NCBI GenBank assembly: GCA_030435675.1
Contig: CM059622.1
Coordinates: 7,502,001-7,566,000 of the forward strand
Length of the DNA: 64,000 nt
Direction: 5' to 3'
Source: Steinernema hermaphroditum
Lineage: Eukaryota; Nematoda; Chromadorea; Rhabditida; Steinernematidae
The position numbers and the translations under genes were made by a program. Below the pieces are notes generated by a model. The model was not told the DNA's origin. It made no database searches and saw only the letters and a list, made by a program, of their open reading frames with translations. This document shows, piece after piece, positions 1 through 9,878 of the stretch (positions are counted from its first letter, which is position 1; each line of letters begins with the position of its first letter).

Positions 1-1361
1 TCGTAGAAGTCCTTTACCGTTCGTTGAAGATCCGTCGTTGTCGTGCAGACGTTTCCGTCCTTGTCGCGGAGCCGGATGAGTCTTCGTCGGCCAGTTGCTG
101 CTTCTCTTCTTACAGTTCGTAGTCCTCGATTGCTTCTGGCCGCTTCTTCGACGAGGCGTTGGTGGTGGTTCACGAGGTCCTTCCGGATTTCTCGGCGGAC
201 CATCTTGTTTAATTCTGTGAAAGCGATCCGGTCGGTTGCGGTAGATCGTCGGTTCTTGAGGACACGGCGCTGCTTCAGGAGATCTTCGGTGTTCGGCGAA
301 AGTCGAGGCGATCTTCTTATGTCTTCTCTGGCGAATTCGGCGGCTTCGTGGATGCTCTTCGTTAGATTCGCATATCCACTAGACGGTGTTGATGAGGATG
401 ACACGGGAGGCGCGGTGTTGAGAGCCATCCGGTAAAGATCCCGATTTAATCGATGTCTTTCCTTCGGCTTCTTTTCTTCGTGTCGGAGAGCTTCCCGGCT
501 CGGCTTCTGGATGGTCGCTCGGACGAGGCGGTGATCGGAGCAGGCGTTGTGGGATCCGAGGACAGTCGCCGACTGGAACCGGATAAGTCTGGAAGCAAGT
601 ACGAAATCAATGCAGTTCTTCGTACGTGTATCCGGGGACATCCAGGTCCATTTCCTTCCAGGTCTCGCCTTGAAGTAGGAGTTCACCGCTCTAAGATGTT
701 GTTCCTCGCAGAGTTCCAGAAGTCTTTGTCCGCGTTCATTTCGCTCGCCGTATCCAAACTCCCCAAGCGCTTCTTCTCCGTCTTCTCTTCTTCCCAGATT
801 CGCATTGAAGTCTCCGAGTAGAACAGGATACACCCGCAATCTTGGCGCGATTGCATCCCATCGGGAACTGCTGACACACCTTTCCCAACCAGGCATATCA
901 ACAGACCCTAGTTCTGAGCGGAGGGTGTCCAAGAGGCTGTCGAATTCATCTTCTTCGTTTTCCTCGCTGTCGTCTTCGGTTTCTCTGCTGGCTGCGGTCG
1001 TTGGGGGCGCGTACACGGCGTATAGTCGCAGCAGTTGTCGCCCGAACTTCAAATCCAGCATGGAGATTCTCGATGACAGCGGTCGGAAGGCTTCTACGAA
1101 CTGTTGCGCTCGGTGGCTGACAAGGAATCCTGTTCCGGAGACACCGTGACTGTCATCTGGTCCCGCGTAATAGAAACGGAACTCAGAATCACTCAGATCA
1201 AGGCATCCTGTTCCTCTCCAGCGCAGTTCAGTCAGCGCGAGGACGTCGATCTTGATCCCTTGAAGTTCGTGTTGGAGCTCCACCAGACGGTCCGCTGACG
1301 ATAGACGGCGCACGTTCAGGGTCCCAATTGCGAGTCGGCCGGCTTCTTTGGGTTGGAACAT
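1..1361 (-). CDS. LINE ORF fragment: APE-type endonuclease and start of reverse-transcriptase region
   Basis: An open frame runs without stops from an ATG at 1361 (complement) off the left edge, about 453 codons. It begins MFQPKEAGRLAIGTLNVRR and contains ALTELRWRGTG, GDFNANLG, a KNCIDFVLA stretch and SDHRLV. These are the expected order of an exonuclease-endonuclease-phosphatase fold (E in TELRW, DFN, SDH near the end). Non-LTR retrotransposon endonucleases use this fold to nick target DNA before reverse transcription. The last visible part is a basic linker; the reverse-transcriptase catalytic part lies outside the window. The frame is intact as far as seen, so the element may be young. RTE-like is my best guess from the endonuclease style, not proven. 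A 59-bp-arm hairpin lies just upstream of the ATG. Confidence 0.8.
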   Translation of the reverse strand, partial: MFQPKEAGRLAIGTLNVRRLSSADRLVELQHELQGIKIDVLALTELRWRGTGCLDLSDSEFRFYYAGPDDSHGVSGTGFLVSHRAQQFVEAFRPLSSRISMLDLKFGRQLLRLYAVYAPPTTAASRETEDDSEENEEDEFDSLLDTLRSELGSVDMPGWERCVSSSRWDAIAPRLRVYPVLLGDFNANLGRREDGEEALGEFGYGERNERGQRLLELCEEQHLRAVNSYFKARPGRKWTWMSPDTRTKNCIDFVLASRLIRFQSATVLGSHNACSDHRLVRATIQKPSREALRHEEKKPKERHRLNRDLYRMALNTAPPVSSSSTPSSGYANLTKSIHEAAEFAREDIRRSPRLSPNTEDLLKQRRVLKNRRSTATDRIAFTELNKMVRREIRKDLVNHHQRLVEEAARSNRGLRTVRREAATGRRRLIRLRDKDGNVCTTTTDLQRTVKDFY

Positions 1362-1394
1362 TCGTGACCCTGCTGTTCCAAGGCTTCTGGGCCA

Positions 1395-1571
1395 ACAGAT
1401 TGTGCCGCCCGTCCTTCTCATCAGAGAATGCATTTGGAGCGACATGAAAGCGACACGGGACCTCAGCGTGTAAGTGCGATGTTCTGAATGCATCGATTTG
1501 ATCCGCATCGAATCGCTTTCATGTCGCTCCAAATGCATTCTCTGATGACAAGGACGGGCGGCACAATCTGT
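1395..1571. repeat. Long near-perfect inverted repeat (hairpin)
   Basis: Bases 1395-1453 and 1513-1571 are reverse complements over 59 bp with one mismatch, separated by a 59-base loop. It sits 34 bp upstream of the LINE start codon on the minus strand, so it may be part of that element's 5' UTR, or a separate small palindromic element. Confidence 0.85.
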
Positions 1572-2565
1572 TTTGCCAGTTTGGACAAGACAGCAGGCAA
1601 AAAAAACTAGAGTAAACACATGTCGGGGAGATGAAAAAGCTATCTCCTCCGTGGAATTTCCACCTCTGGCGCTCAGTGATGGCTCAAACGATCCGCCAGA
1701 GACAGATCTACAAAACAATGTTCAGTTTTTTTAATTACATCTCGTACGTGAAGAAAACATGCGACTTATCCACAAACTCAAAAATCCCATTGTAATTTCG
1801 GCGCTGTACGAACATACGATTCTTATAACGCCGCGAAAGTCGTGGCGGGAGCCTCCGAAGAGATTTTTTAATCTGAGTACAGTTTACGAGTTTACGAGTT
1901 TTACGAGTTTATTTCGTGAATCAAAGGCTTGCGCCTTGAACGACACCGAATAACAGACAAACAGAGGATGTCTCGTTTTAGCCGGCTTCATCCTTGGCGT
2001 GGCGCTTATGGCGAACTGGTCGGAGACGGCGCGCATCACGGGGCACGTGGGAGACGGCAAAACTTCGGAAATGGCAGTAGAACTTCTTCTTCTCGGGGCG
2101 TTTGCGGCACAGAGGAGGCTTTTGAGCTCGCATCTTCTTCGGAGAGATGAGTTCGTGGTCCGGGAATTGCGTCTTCGGTGGTCCTCAGAGCGTCGGCGAC
2201 CTTCAGGGTGACATCTCACGCAGCCGGATTCCTGGCTTCGGACATCTTGTTTGTCAAAAACAGTAGCTGATGGTTAAAATTGCGTGCTACGGCTCAATTG
2301 CCGCAAAAACAAAAACAAAACAAAAACAACAAAAACACATCACTCTCCAAGTGAGCCTATCAATATGAAACAGGTGGTCCCGAAACGATATTTTTGTTCC
2401 CTCCGGATACTACGTGAAATGCTGTCGATGGATTTGGAAACTTTGTGTGCGTGCATGGCTGTTGATGCTCTATCAAATGGTCTTGCTTGATTTACGCGAA
2501 TAGCATTCTATGTGCAAAAACTGGCCATAAAACAAAGTGAGCCTATAATTATGACACGCACTGTA
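1572..2565. other. Intergenic, repeat remnants
   Basis: No gene recognised. Bases 1877-1945 hold a TTTACGAG repeat tract followed by a stretch related to the start of the retroposon at 3930, so about 1877-2260 looks like an older or divergent copy of that family. The rest is AT-rich with no feature I can support. Confidence 0.4.
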
Positions 2566-3336
2566 TACTCGCCGTCAAAAAAATAACAAAGTCCGCACGT
2601 TCAGTCAGCGTGCGTGTGGTCTCCCCGATTTACAAGGGAAAACCTGACTTGAGCATCATAGAAGCTCGATTTCTCTGCGCCTGTGGCGTTTCGTCGAAAT
2701 CCGTCAAATACAAATTGTTCGCTAGTGGCCAGAGCGCCGCTCGTGCCAAATTTCGCTGCGAACCGTGCGTTCTTTTCGTGCGAAAAAGTGTCTTTTCTCT
2801 GTGACTAGGTCTCATTTAGATGCTGCATAGATATTTCGGAACTGTTTTATCGGCAAAATGGCAGCAATTCGTTCTGTATGCGATCACAATCTATCACCGA
2901 TCGTGACGGTTACGGAATCTGACAGGTACGAGCATGCTATGAGAATCGAAGAATAGTCCGCTCTCTACGACAATACACAAGTAGAGCTCGTCTTGCATGA
3001 TCCCGAACTATCAGATTTCGGCAGAAGCGAAAGTCTGCAATAGATTGGAATCACATAACGGGGGAATGTTACCATTTTGCTCAGAAACCTGTCCTGAAAT
3101 TTCCCTGTAACGTGAAAAATAGACTTAGTCACGGAGAAAAGAAATTTGAAATTTGGCACAAGCAGCGCTCTGGTCACTAGCGAACAACTTGTATTTGACG
3201 GATTTCGACGAAACGCCACAGGCGCAGAGAAATCGAGCTTCTATGATGCTCAAGTCAGGTTTTCCCTTGTAAATCGGGGAGACCACACGCACGCTGACCG
3301 AACGTGCGGACTTTGTTTTTTTTTTGACGGCGAGTA
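2566..3336. mobile_element. MITE-like element with ~200-bp terminal inverted repeats, TA duplication
   Basis: The left arm (2566 to about 2765) is repeated in reverse at about 3148-3336. The outermost bases are TACTCGCCGTC followed by an A run, and both sides are flanked by TA (2564-2565 and 3337-3338). The TA duplication and lack of a coding frame fit a non-autonomous Tc1/mariner-type element of 771 bp. The arms are AT-balanced and free of any transposase. Confidence 0.7.
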
Positions 3337-3408
3337 TACTCTTCACTCGGCGAGAAAACATTGTTTTTCATTCATCGACAAAAATCATCCTGTCATCTGT
3401 TATGCCTG

Positions 3409-3502
3409 GGTTTTTTCCTCGCGGGTTTTTTTTCTCTCAGGGTCTTCTTCTCGTGGATTTTTTTCTCGTGGGGTTTCTTTCTTGCTGGTTTTTTTTCTCA
3501 CA
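3409..3502 (+). repeat. Degenerate tandem array, ~15-17-bp unit
   Basis: Five or six imperfect copies of a unit close to GGGTTTTTTTTCTCGC, ending in CACATAATTGTG. The end resembles the right terminus of the foldback element at 38207 (CACATAATCGTG). Confidence 0.6.
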
Positions 3503-3929
3503 TAATTGTGCCCAAGACTATCGTAGATCCGTTAGGAGACGCGAGATAGTGTCAGGACAGGTGTCTCCGTGTATGACAGGTGTTTCCGACGCCTATACCC
3601 GCTTGGTGGCTTGCCTCAAGCCAGATTATATGCGGAGAAGAACGACAATGACAAGAAAGAGGACAAGGCTACGGTAGGCCTTGGACCTGAATAGTCCCGC
3701 TACTTCTTTCCTTTCAGACCGAAGTGAAGACGGAGAACAAGAAAGAAGACCTGAATTCTAAAAAAGTGAAGATGCCAGTGGAGAACTCGGACCATGAATC
3801 GTGTCCGGAGATGCCGTCCGAGCAGCTGGTGCACTTCTGCAAAGAGGAGAAGAAGTAGACTCGTGGCGTTTTGAAGACCAATGAATCACTGAACGGGCTT
3901 GGACGGACCCTCGGTAATCCCTACGTGAG
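3503..3929. other. No gene recognised
   Basis: A short stretch around 3640-3860 (plus) is AAG/GAA-rich with a TTTCAG-like acceptor near 3718 and then an open lysine/glutamate-rich frame ending at 3858. It could be a last exon or gene fragment, but I cannot assign it. Bases 3918-3929 are the left copy of a target-site duplication. Confidence 0.3.
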
Positions 3930-4543
3930 TTTACGAGTTTATTTCTCGTATCTAAGGCTTACGCCTTGCGAGACGTCATATATATGCACAAAAACCACAT
4001 TGTCACTCCGTAGTCGTCGGTCTTCTGGCTTCGGCGCAGGGCACAGCATCAGAGTAGAAGGCGACGATCCCATCAGTGTGCGCAGGCATCAGAGAGGCGA
4101 AGAGTTGACCCCGGAGACGGTGGAACACAGCAAGCTCATCTTCAGCTCGGGTGGCAGCGCGGACGTCGGAGTTGAGAAGCTTCTTCGGCGGCTTCCGCGG
4201 GCAGCACGGGCGAAGAACGGCATCTGGGCGAAACGCGTCGGTGGAGCACAACGGGCAAACCGGGAACCATCAAGGCAACTGGTGGCACAGACTTCGGAGT
4301 TGTAACGCTTCTTCGGCTTCTCTGGCGGCGCGGGTGGAGTCGGGCGGCAGTGACGGGCTTCTTGGCAAGACGTTTGAACTACGGCTCCCTGGTGTTCCAG
4401 GCCTTCTGGGATCCGGGGCGATCACTATGCAACCAACAATGACGGCCGAGAACGACCGCTCACTCAACTCAGTCGGCCCCAGGCAGCCTCAGAGAGAGCG
4501 AGTGGACGACCCGACCGATCACTGGGAACACAAATGAAAGACG
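3930..4543 (-). mobile_element. Retroposon with 12-bp target duplication and repeat tail
   Basis: The 12-mer TCCCTACGTGAG occurs at both 3918-3929 and 4544-4555, immediately flanking this 614-bp segment. Read on the minus strand, the 3' end is ...AAATAAACTCGTAAA, which at the related copy near 1880 is expanded into several CTCGTAAA-like units. A tandem-repeat 3' tail plus a long target duplication is typical of retroposons, including RTE-type LINEs and the SINEs they mobilise. The interior has no convincing protein. Confidence 0.65.
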
Positions 4544-4872
4544 TCCCTACGTGAGACTCTCTGCAAACGCGGTGTTGCCTGGTTTGTACAGTATATCGAC
4601 TTAGTACACCGCAGGGGAATCGGTTTAGGACCGAAATAGTGTAGTAAATGTCATACGCCGAACCACTTTGTACAGTACAGCATACTGACTTACAAGGGAA
4701 GTGTCAAACATGGCCCCCGCCGATTTAGCTGAAATTTGGTGCATGAGTAGGTCTTGCCGAGAGCGGTAACCGCGCAAAAAATCAGCGGCCCATACCGGGT
4801 AGATTTCGAGAAAAATGTACTTCTAAATTTGCTATTGTGGTTATGTTGTTCTAATGCAGGCGCATTGATAGC

Positions 4873-4944
4873 GTACAGGTGGTTGAGGGGTAACACTTCA
4901 GGACCACGTACTTTAGTTCCGGGTTCGAATCCCAGTGGAAACAG
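4873..4944 (+). pseudogene. tRNA-like sequence (degenerate A and B boxes)
   Basis: TGGTTGAGGGGTAAC resembles an A box and GGGTTCGAATCCC is a perfect B-box/T-arm, spaced as in a tRNA gene. A full cloverleaf does not form well. It lies inside element A near the end of its left arm. Confidence 0.4.
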
Positions 4945-5251
4945 TTCATTTTATCTTTCCTTTCCTTGTTTCTCTGGGTGTAAATTTTACGTTTTCACAG
5001 TTCTCCCGATTCTAAAATGCATTATTGTTGAAATGAAAAACCTTCTTGAAATGCAAGGATTACAGATGACCAAATCGCAACACTGAAATCCACAGCGCTA
5101 CAGAAAGTGACCAAACATGAAGGCATTGTGTCCTAAGCACGTTCTCAAAATATTAGCGGCCGTCGGTTACACTGGGACTAAAACTGACATCAAGATGATC
5201 AACTTTACGTAAAAACGTATAATAGTACGACAATGACGTCGAATCGACCGT

Positions 5252-5323
5252 GTCTCAATAGTTCAGTGGTAACAGTCTTGCCTGACAGGCGGTACACCCG
5301 GGTTCGATTCCCATCAGGAGTCG
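5252..5323 (+). pseudogene. tRNA-like sequence, possibly Val(GAC)-derived
   Basis: TAGTTCAGTGGTAAC matches the A box and GGGTTCGATTCCC the B box. The candidate anticodon loop CTGACAG would give GAC, but the acceptor stem is mostly unpaired. A tRNA pseudogene or tRNA-derived SINE head captured in element A is more likely than a working tRNA. Confidence 0.45.
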
Positions 5324-5782
5324 TGATTTTTCATTCATTTTATCATTTATATCTAACTGCCTTTTACTGCATTTCGTCGCAAAAAAAAGAGAAAATCACA
5401 AATAAATTTTTTCGTATCCATATATCATATCTTTATGCCAACTATAAGAATCATGTTGAGACCAGTTTTAGCCATCATGTTATCGACGTCCGCTAATAAT
5501 TTGAGAAAGTGATCAGGACACCCATTGAGATACACCAAATCTTGATGTTTGGTCGCTTTCTGTAGCGCTGTGGATTTCAGTGCTGCGATTTGGAACCCGG
5601 AACCAAAATACGCGGTTCTGAAGTGTTACCCCTCGACCACCTGTACGCTCTTAAATGCGCTTGCATTAGAACAACATAACCAAAATAGCAAATTTAGAAG
5701 TACATTTTTCTCGAAATCTACCCGGTATGGGCCGCTGATTTTTTGCGCGGTTACTACTCTCGGCAAGACCTATTAGTACGTA

Positions 5783-6635
5783 TGGTCGGGGTAATTTCAA
5801 TGGGTCAAGGCTCCTGACACGAAAAGTGCGTTTGTAGGAAACGTCGCACTCTGATTTTGGCGTTTCGCCATTGAATCTTTGAGTCGTGTCAGAGAATGCT
5901 GCGTAACTCTAGAACGAGAGGTTATCTAGGGAAAGTGAACTATGAATTTGAAGAGGGGAACTTGCTCGTTCGAATGAGCCCTAGTTTGTGCAATTTGGTG
6001 GCGCGTGCGTGGAGTTATTAAGCGATTATTATTTTAGTACCATCTAATGTGACCTGAGGCGCCTTTTTCACATGACACACACGCACTGTCTTAGCTTTTA
6101 AGCCTTTCAGAGCTCATACACGACCCACGACGCTTCAAAATGCGTATGGAATCAGGAAAAAACCATGATTACTACAGGCTCTCTCTGCTAGGAGCGAACG
6201 TCTGAATTTTACCAGTAATTTCACCTTTAAGCTTCAATGATGCAAAATTGGTTCCTTAACAAGCGCTACAGTGCATAGGAACTCAGATGGTAGTACAAAC
6301 GACTTTGATAGTGGTGACACTGATGAATAACCAGCGTGCAGTAGTGCTGTATGCTGTTAAATTGACTTAGACTGGTGGTCTGCTTCATAAATCGTTTAAT
6401 TCTGGCGCGTGGAGTGAGTGTTGAGGTGCAAGCCATATATCATTCGACGCGGCGTTCAATTCTCTACAAAATCATAGTAGGAATTTCTGCAAAACATCCT
6501 AGATCGCGCAAAATCAACGAAACAAGTTAGAAAGTCTGCAATCTCCCTTGTAAATGTCGGGCACATCGGAAAATTACGGTATTTTGGTGGTCCCACCACG
6601 AGGACCTTGCAAACCCATTGAAATTACCCCGACCA
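5783..6635. mobile_element. Element B: MITE nested in element A
   Basis: Ends are TGGTCGGGGTAATTTCAATGG and its reverse complement, flanked by TA on both sides (5781-5782, 6636-6637). Removing 853 bp and one TA restores continuity of element A's right arm with its left arm, which proves the order of insertion. No coding frame is recognised. The TA duplication fits a Tc1/mariner-type non-autonomous element. Confidence 0.8.
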
Positions 6636-6685
6636 TAAAGTTTCAGCCAAATCGGCAGGGGCCATGTTTGACACTTCCCTTGTTA

Positions 6686-8190
6686 GTACGGTGACAAGAA
6701 ATAAACCGCACCGCCATGCGAAAGCCGAAAGCTTGGTCCCGCCGCGATCACCCTGGCGCGACGCGCGTTTTCTTTTTTTTCGTTTGGCGGCGCGTGCTGG
6801 CGTGCGTTCAGCAGGGGTGGGCAATATAGTCGAGTTCAAAAATCTTGTGCCCTTTTCGGCGCTTGGTCCTGGCACGCCATTTTTGCACATTCGCGGCGTG
6901 TGGTCGCGTCTTTCATAAGGCGAAATAGTGAATTTGGTGAACCGACCGTGGTCTTCGTCGTTTTTCTCCATGGTTTCGTGCGTTTTTTGGAAAACTGCAA
7001 GCATAGCCCTCTTCCTTAATCAATTGCGCGTCGAATGAGCGCCGATTCACAGAAGGTAGAGTTTTCCTCGCGGAGGAGTAGCATTTTTTCGAACCGGCTA
7101 CCAATATTTTCCAGCTTTTTGTCCAATTGCTGTGGGTTTTCACGTTTTAATCGCGCCCTAATTGTTTTGCGTGTCCTCCTTACCCTGATAGCTTTCATTA
7201 CGACAAGACCGGTAGAAAATAACCACATATCGAGTGGATTACCGTATCTTCGGCTTCGACGCAAGCTCCGACTCTTCCGATAAAGAGTAGTGATATGCAA
7301 CGCTTGTTAACTTGATATGTTGTTTGATTTGAAAGATATTAGGGTAAGGAGGACACGCAAAACAATTAGGGCGCGATTAAAACGTGAAAACCCACAGCAA
7401 TTGGACAAAAAGCTGGAAAATATTGGTAGCTGGTTCGAAAAAATGCTACTCCTCCGCGAGGAAAACTCTACCTTCTGTGAATCGGCGCTCATTCGACGCG
7501 CAATTGATTAAGGAAGAGGGCTATGCTTGCAGTTTTCCAAAAAACGCACGAAACCATGGAGAAAAACGACGAAGACCACGGTCGGTTCACCAAATTCACT
7601 ATTTCGCCTTATGAAGGACGCGACCACACGCCGCGAATGTGCAAAAATGGCGTACCAGGACCAAGCGCCGAAAAGGGCACAAGTTTTTTGAATCCGACTG
7701 TACAACAGAAGAGAAGGAAAAAACTGCTAAAATCAAGCACCCGAAGAAGCAACAGAGCGTAAGAGCAAGCGAAATGAGTATGATATGTTGCCATAGCTGG
7801 GATATTTTCTCGCAGGGATATTTTCTCGCAGGGATATTTTCTCGCAGGGATATTTTCTCGCAGGGATATTTTCTCGCAGGGATATTTTCTCGCAGGGATA
7901 TTTTCTCGCAGGGATATTTTCTCACAGGGATATTTTCTCGCAGGGATATTTTCTCGCAGGGATATTTTCTCGCAGGGATATTTTCTCGCAGGGATATTTT
8001 CTCGCAGGGATATTTTCTCGCAGGGATATTTTCTCGCAGGGATATTTTCTCGCAGGGATATTTTCTCGCAGGGATATTTTCTCGCAGGGATATTTTCTCG
8101 CCGCGCCAGGGCGATCGCGGCGGCCAAGCTTTCGGCTTTCGCGTGGCGCTGCGGTTTATTTCTTGTAGTACGGTGTACTGTGTGTCATAC
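6686..8190. mobile_element. Element C: large inverted repeat (foldback-like), host of the nest
   Basis: Bases about 6690-7230 are repeated in reverse at about 7330-7680 and 8100-8180. The stretch 6913-7143 translated on the minus strand equals 7384-7614 on the plus strand over its whole length, so the arms are nearly identical. The right arm differs by a 420-bp insertion (7690-8104) that holds a 16-bp tandem array. Homology of the outer end with 4630-4690 indicates that element A landed near C's left end, so C really starts before 4690. Confidence 0.65.
7799..8104 (+). repeat. 16-bp tandem array, ~19 copies
   Basis: The unit GGGATATTTTCTCGCA is repeated about 19 times with almost no variation (one CTCACA variant near 7921). 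Because 16 is not a multiple of 3 and the unit lacks stops in most frames, several frames on both strands read as 16-residue protein repeats. I treat these as by-products and not genes. Confidence 0.95.
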
Positions 8191-8406
8191 TGTACTCACG
8201 GCGTGTCAGCATAAGGGAAATTAGTTCACGAAAGCGTCCGCCGTTTCGTGGCGGGACCTGGTCGCTTTCTGGTAGTTTTTGGCCTATCATTCCGTGCAGA
8301 TCAGTCCGTTCGCACTAATTCCGATGGCAAATCACTAATGAAGTCGAAAGCTATCGATTGATACCAAAATATCAAAAATCCCAAAAATTTGACTTTTTTC
8401 GGTCTG
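8191..8406. repeat. Dispersed repeat E, copy 1
   Basis: Bases 8191-8400 match, in reverse orientation, 36660-36846 plus 37677-37700. Shared blocks include GCGTGTCAGCATAAGG, the GTAGTTTTTGGCCT block and CAAATCACTAATG. No coding capacity. Each copy lies directly beside a foldback-like element, but on opposite sides. Confidence 0.7.
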
Positions 8407-8835
8407 TAAACGGGTATCGGGTAAATTCCGCGGAGTGGGTAAATTCCGCGGACTCGTTGGATTCCAAACGTGCTCAAAGCGAACGTAGGACCATGCATCC
8501 CTACAAATTTAGTCTGCGAGCGAGCCGCAGGCGAGCTCTGTATTCATTTTCTGGAACGGACCTAACATTTAGGCTTGGCTTAGGCTCCGGCTTAGGACTA
8601 TGCCTGTTGATTTAATGCGAGCCCGAAGGCGAGCCCTGTTGTCTTAACAGCTTCGCTGATATCCTAGTACTTCAGACCTAGATTCCAAATTATGGAGTTC
8701 TGAATTTACCCATCCACGGAATTTACCCATCCGCGGAATTTACCCATCCGCGGAATTTACCCATCCGCGGAACTTTCCCATCCGCAGAACTTTCCCATCC
8801 GCGGAACTTTCCCATCCGCGGAACTTTCCCATAAT
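8407..8835. mobile_element. Foldback-like element 1 (arms of 17-bp repeats)
   Basis: The left arm has two to three copies of GGGTAAATTCCGCGGA (about 8418-8452). The right arm has about eight inverted copies, GGAATTTACCCATCCGC drifting to GGAACTTTCCCATCCGC (8702-8833), ending CATAATC. The core 8514-8690 is clearly related to 37920-38085 (shared CTTGGCTTAGGCTCCGGCTT and ACAGCTTCGCTGATATCCTA). I see no transposase and no clear target duplication here. Confidence 0.65.
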
Positions 8836-9336
8836 CCTGCACACGCATACGGACGCTGACTCTCGCAACGACAACCCTGTTGCACCCTTCTGTAGCGACT
8901 CCTCTGCAAAACGTTGTTCTGGCATCGCCACTTCTCTTCTTTTCCTCCAGACTCTCTCCGTCGTTTGGTCTCCTTCTTCCATACGTCTCGACGAACATGA
9001 GAGGAGTGTGTGAACATTCGAAACCACCGCCAGTCTTTGCTTCCCTGATCGGGGGTCCCACAGCGCCCGTTGCCGTCGACGCGGCGGTCGCGTCGCGGTC
9101 GACTACAGAAAACGCACGAAGACGAAGTTGCTCGATTCGTGCAGTTTCGGCTCGATTTGCATTTCGGGGTTTTCTTACGTGTTTCTTCTGCAACCGCTGC
9201 ATCTTGCCTTCTTCCCGGGGAAGATTCCACCATAGTCCGTCGCGTGGATTCGTTATGTGTTGTAAATATTAGCGCTCGTGAACTTGGTTTCCTTTCTGCT
9301 GAACCTGAATAATCTCATCTGCATTTCAGCATTACC
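8836..9336. promoter_or_regulatory. 5' region of COX6C with splice acceptor
   Basis: No gene recognised. It ends in TGCATTTCAG (9329), seven bases before the COX6C ATG, a likely trans-splice or 5'-UTR intron acceptor. Confidence 0.4.
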
Positions 9337-9878
9337 ATGGCTCCTCCGCTCGTCATGCGTAACATGATCCACGGATACGCCAAGAAGGCGATCGCCGTTG
9401 GCTTCACCAGTGCGATTTCGGCCACCGTCTTCTTCTACCTGGGATATGTCAAGCCCCGACACGATAAGTACGAAGAGTTCTTCAAGTAAGTTCTCCTTCT
9501 TCTTGAAATGTAATTTAGATGAATTGTGGGATACGACGATGCGGCGTACCAAAGTTGTCGGTTAGTCGACCTCTGCTGGGTGTATTTTTGTTGTTATCGT
9601 AACTAAAATCTTTGCATGTCAGCTCTTCGGCAAAACACTTCCTTTTTCGGTGAATGGGTGATTTTTACCTACTGCAAAATTCCAAAACATAATTTTATTC
9701 AGTTCCATGAAAGATGATGGGTGAAGAAGCAAGTAACGTTCAATTTTTTAGGAACTACGACCCTTACACCCGCATGCGTGAGATCTGCGCGTCTAACAAG
9801 GGATACATGCACACCTGTCCTCAGGAGCTGGCCAAGTTGTACGAGGAGAAGGGCAAGGGGATTGCTGCCCTCGAATAG
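9337..9878 (+). CDS. cox6c: Cytochrome c oxidase subunit 6C
   Basis: Two exons, 9337-9485 and 9752-9878, encode 91 residues; the junction gives FFK-NYD. COX6C is a small single-pass inner-membrane subunit of respiratory complex IV. Family features seen are a basic N-terminus, one membrane segment (about residues 18-36, ending FFYLGYV) and the downstream FFKNYDPYTRMREI block matching the FYRNYD region of animal COX6C. Length is slightly above the 75 residues of mammals. An acceptor-like TTTCAG lies 7 bp before the ATG, and AATAAA follows at about 9925. Identification rests on length, topology and this motif. Confidence 0.85.

Larger units (their letters stand above)
4693..6682. mobile_element. 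Element A: inverted-repeat transposon with TTA duplication, interrupted by element B
   Basis: Both ends read CAAGGGAAGTGTCAAACATGG (right end inverted) and are flanked by TTA (4690-4692 and 6683-6685). The inverted arms continue inwards for about 200 bp: 4693-4905 pairs with 5625-5780 plus 6638-6682. A 3-bp TTA/TWA duplication is characteristic of PIF/Harbinger elements. No transposase frame is seen; without the nested element B it is about 1.1 kb. Between the arms are two tRNA-like sequences. Confidence 0.75.

Noticed and set aside
1884..2219. 111-residue minus-strand Arg/Ser-rich frame, considered as a histone or protamine
   Set aside because: No histone fold motifs; it lies in a copy of the retroposon family seen at 3930.
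7609..8214. Long repeat-protein frames on both strands across the 16-bp array (16-residue repeats)
   Set aside because: They follow arithmetically from a 16-bp stop-free unit and are open in several frames of both strands; the array is transposon-associated DNA.
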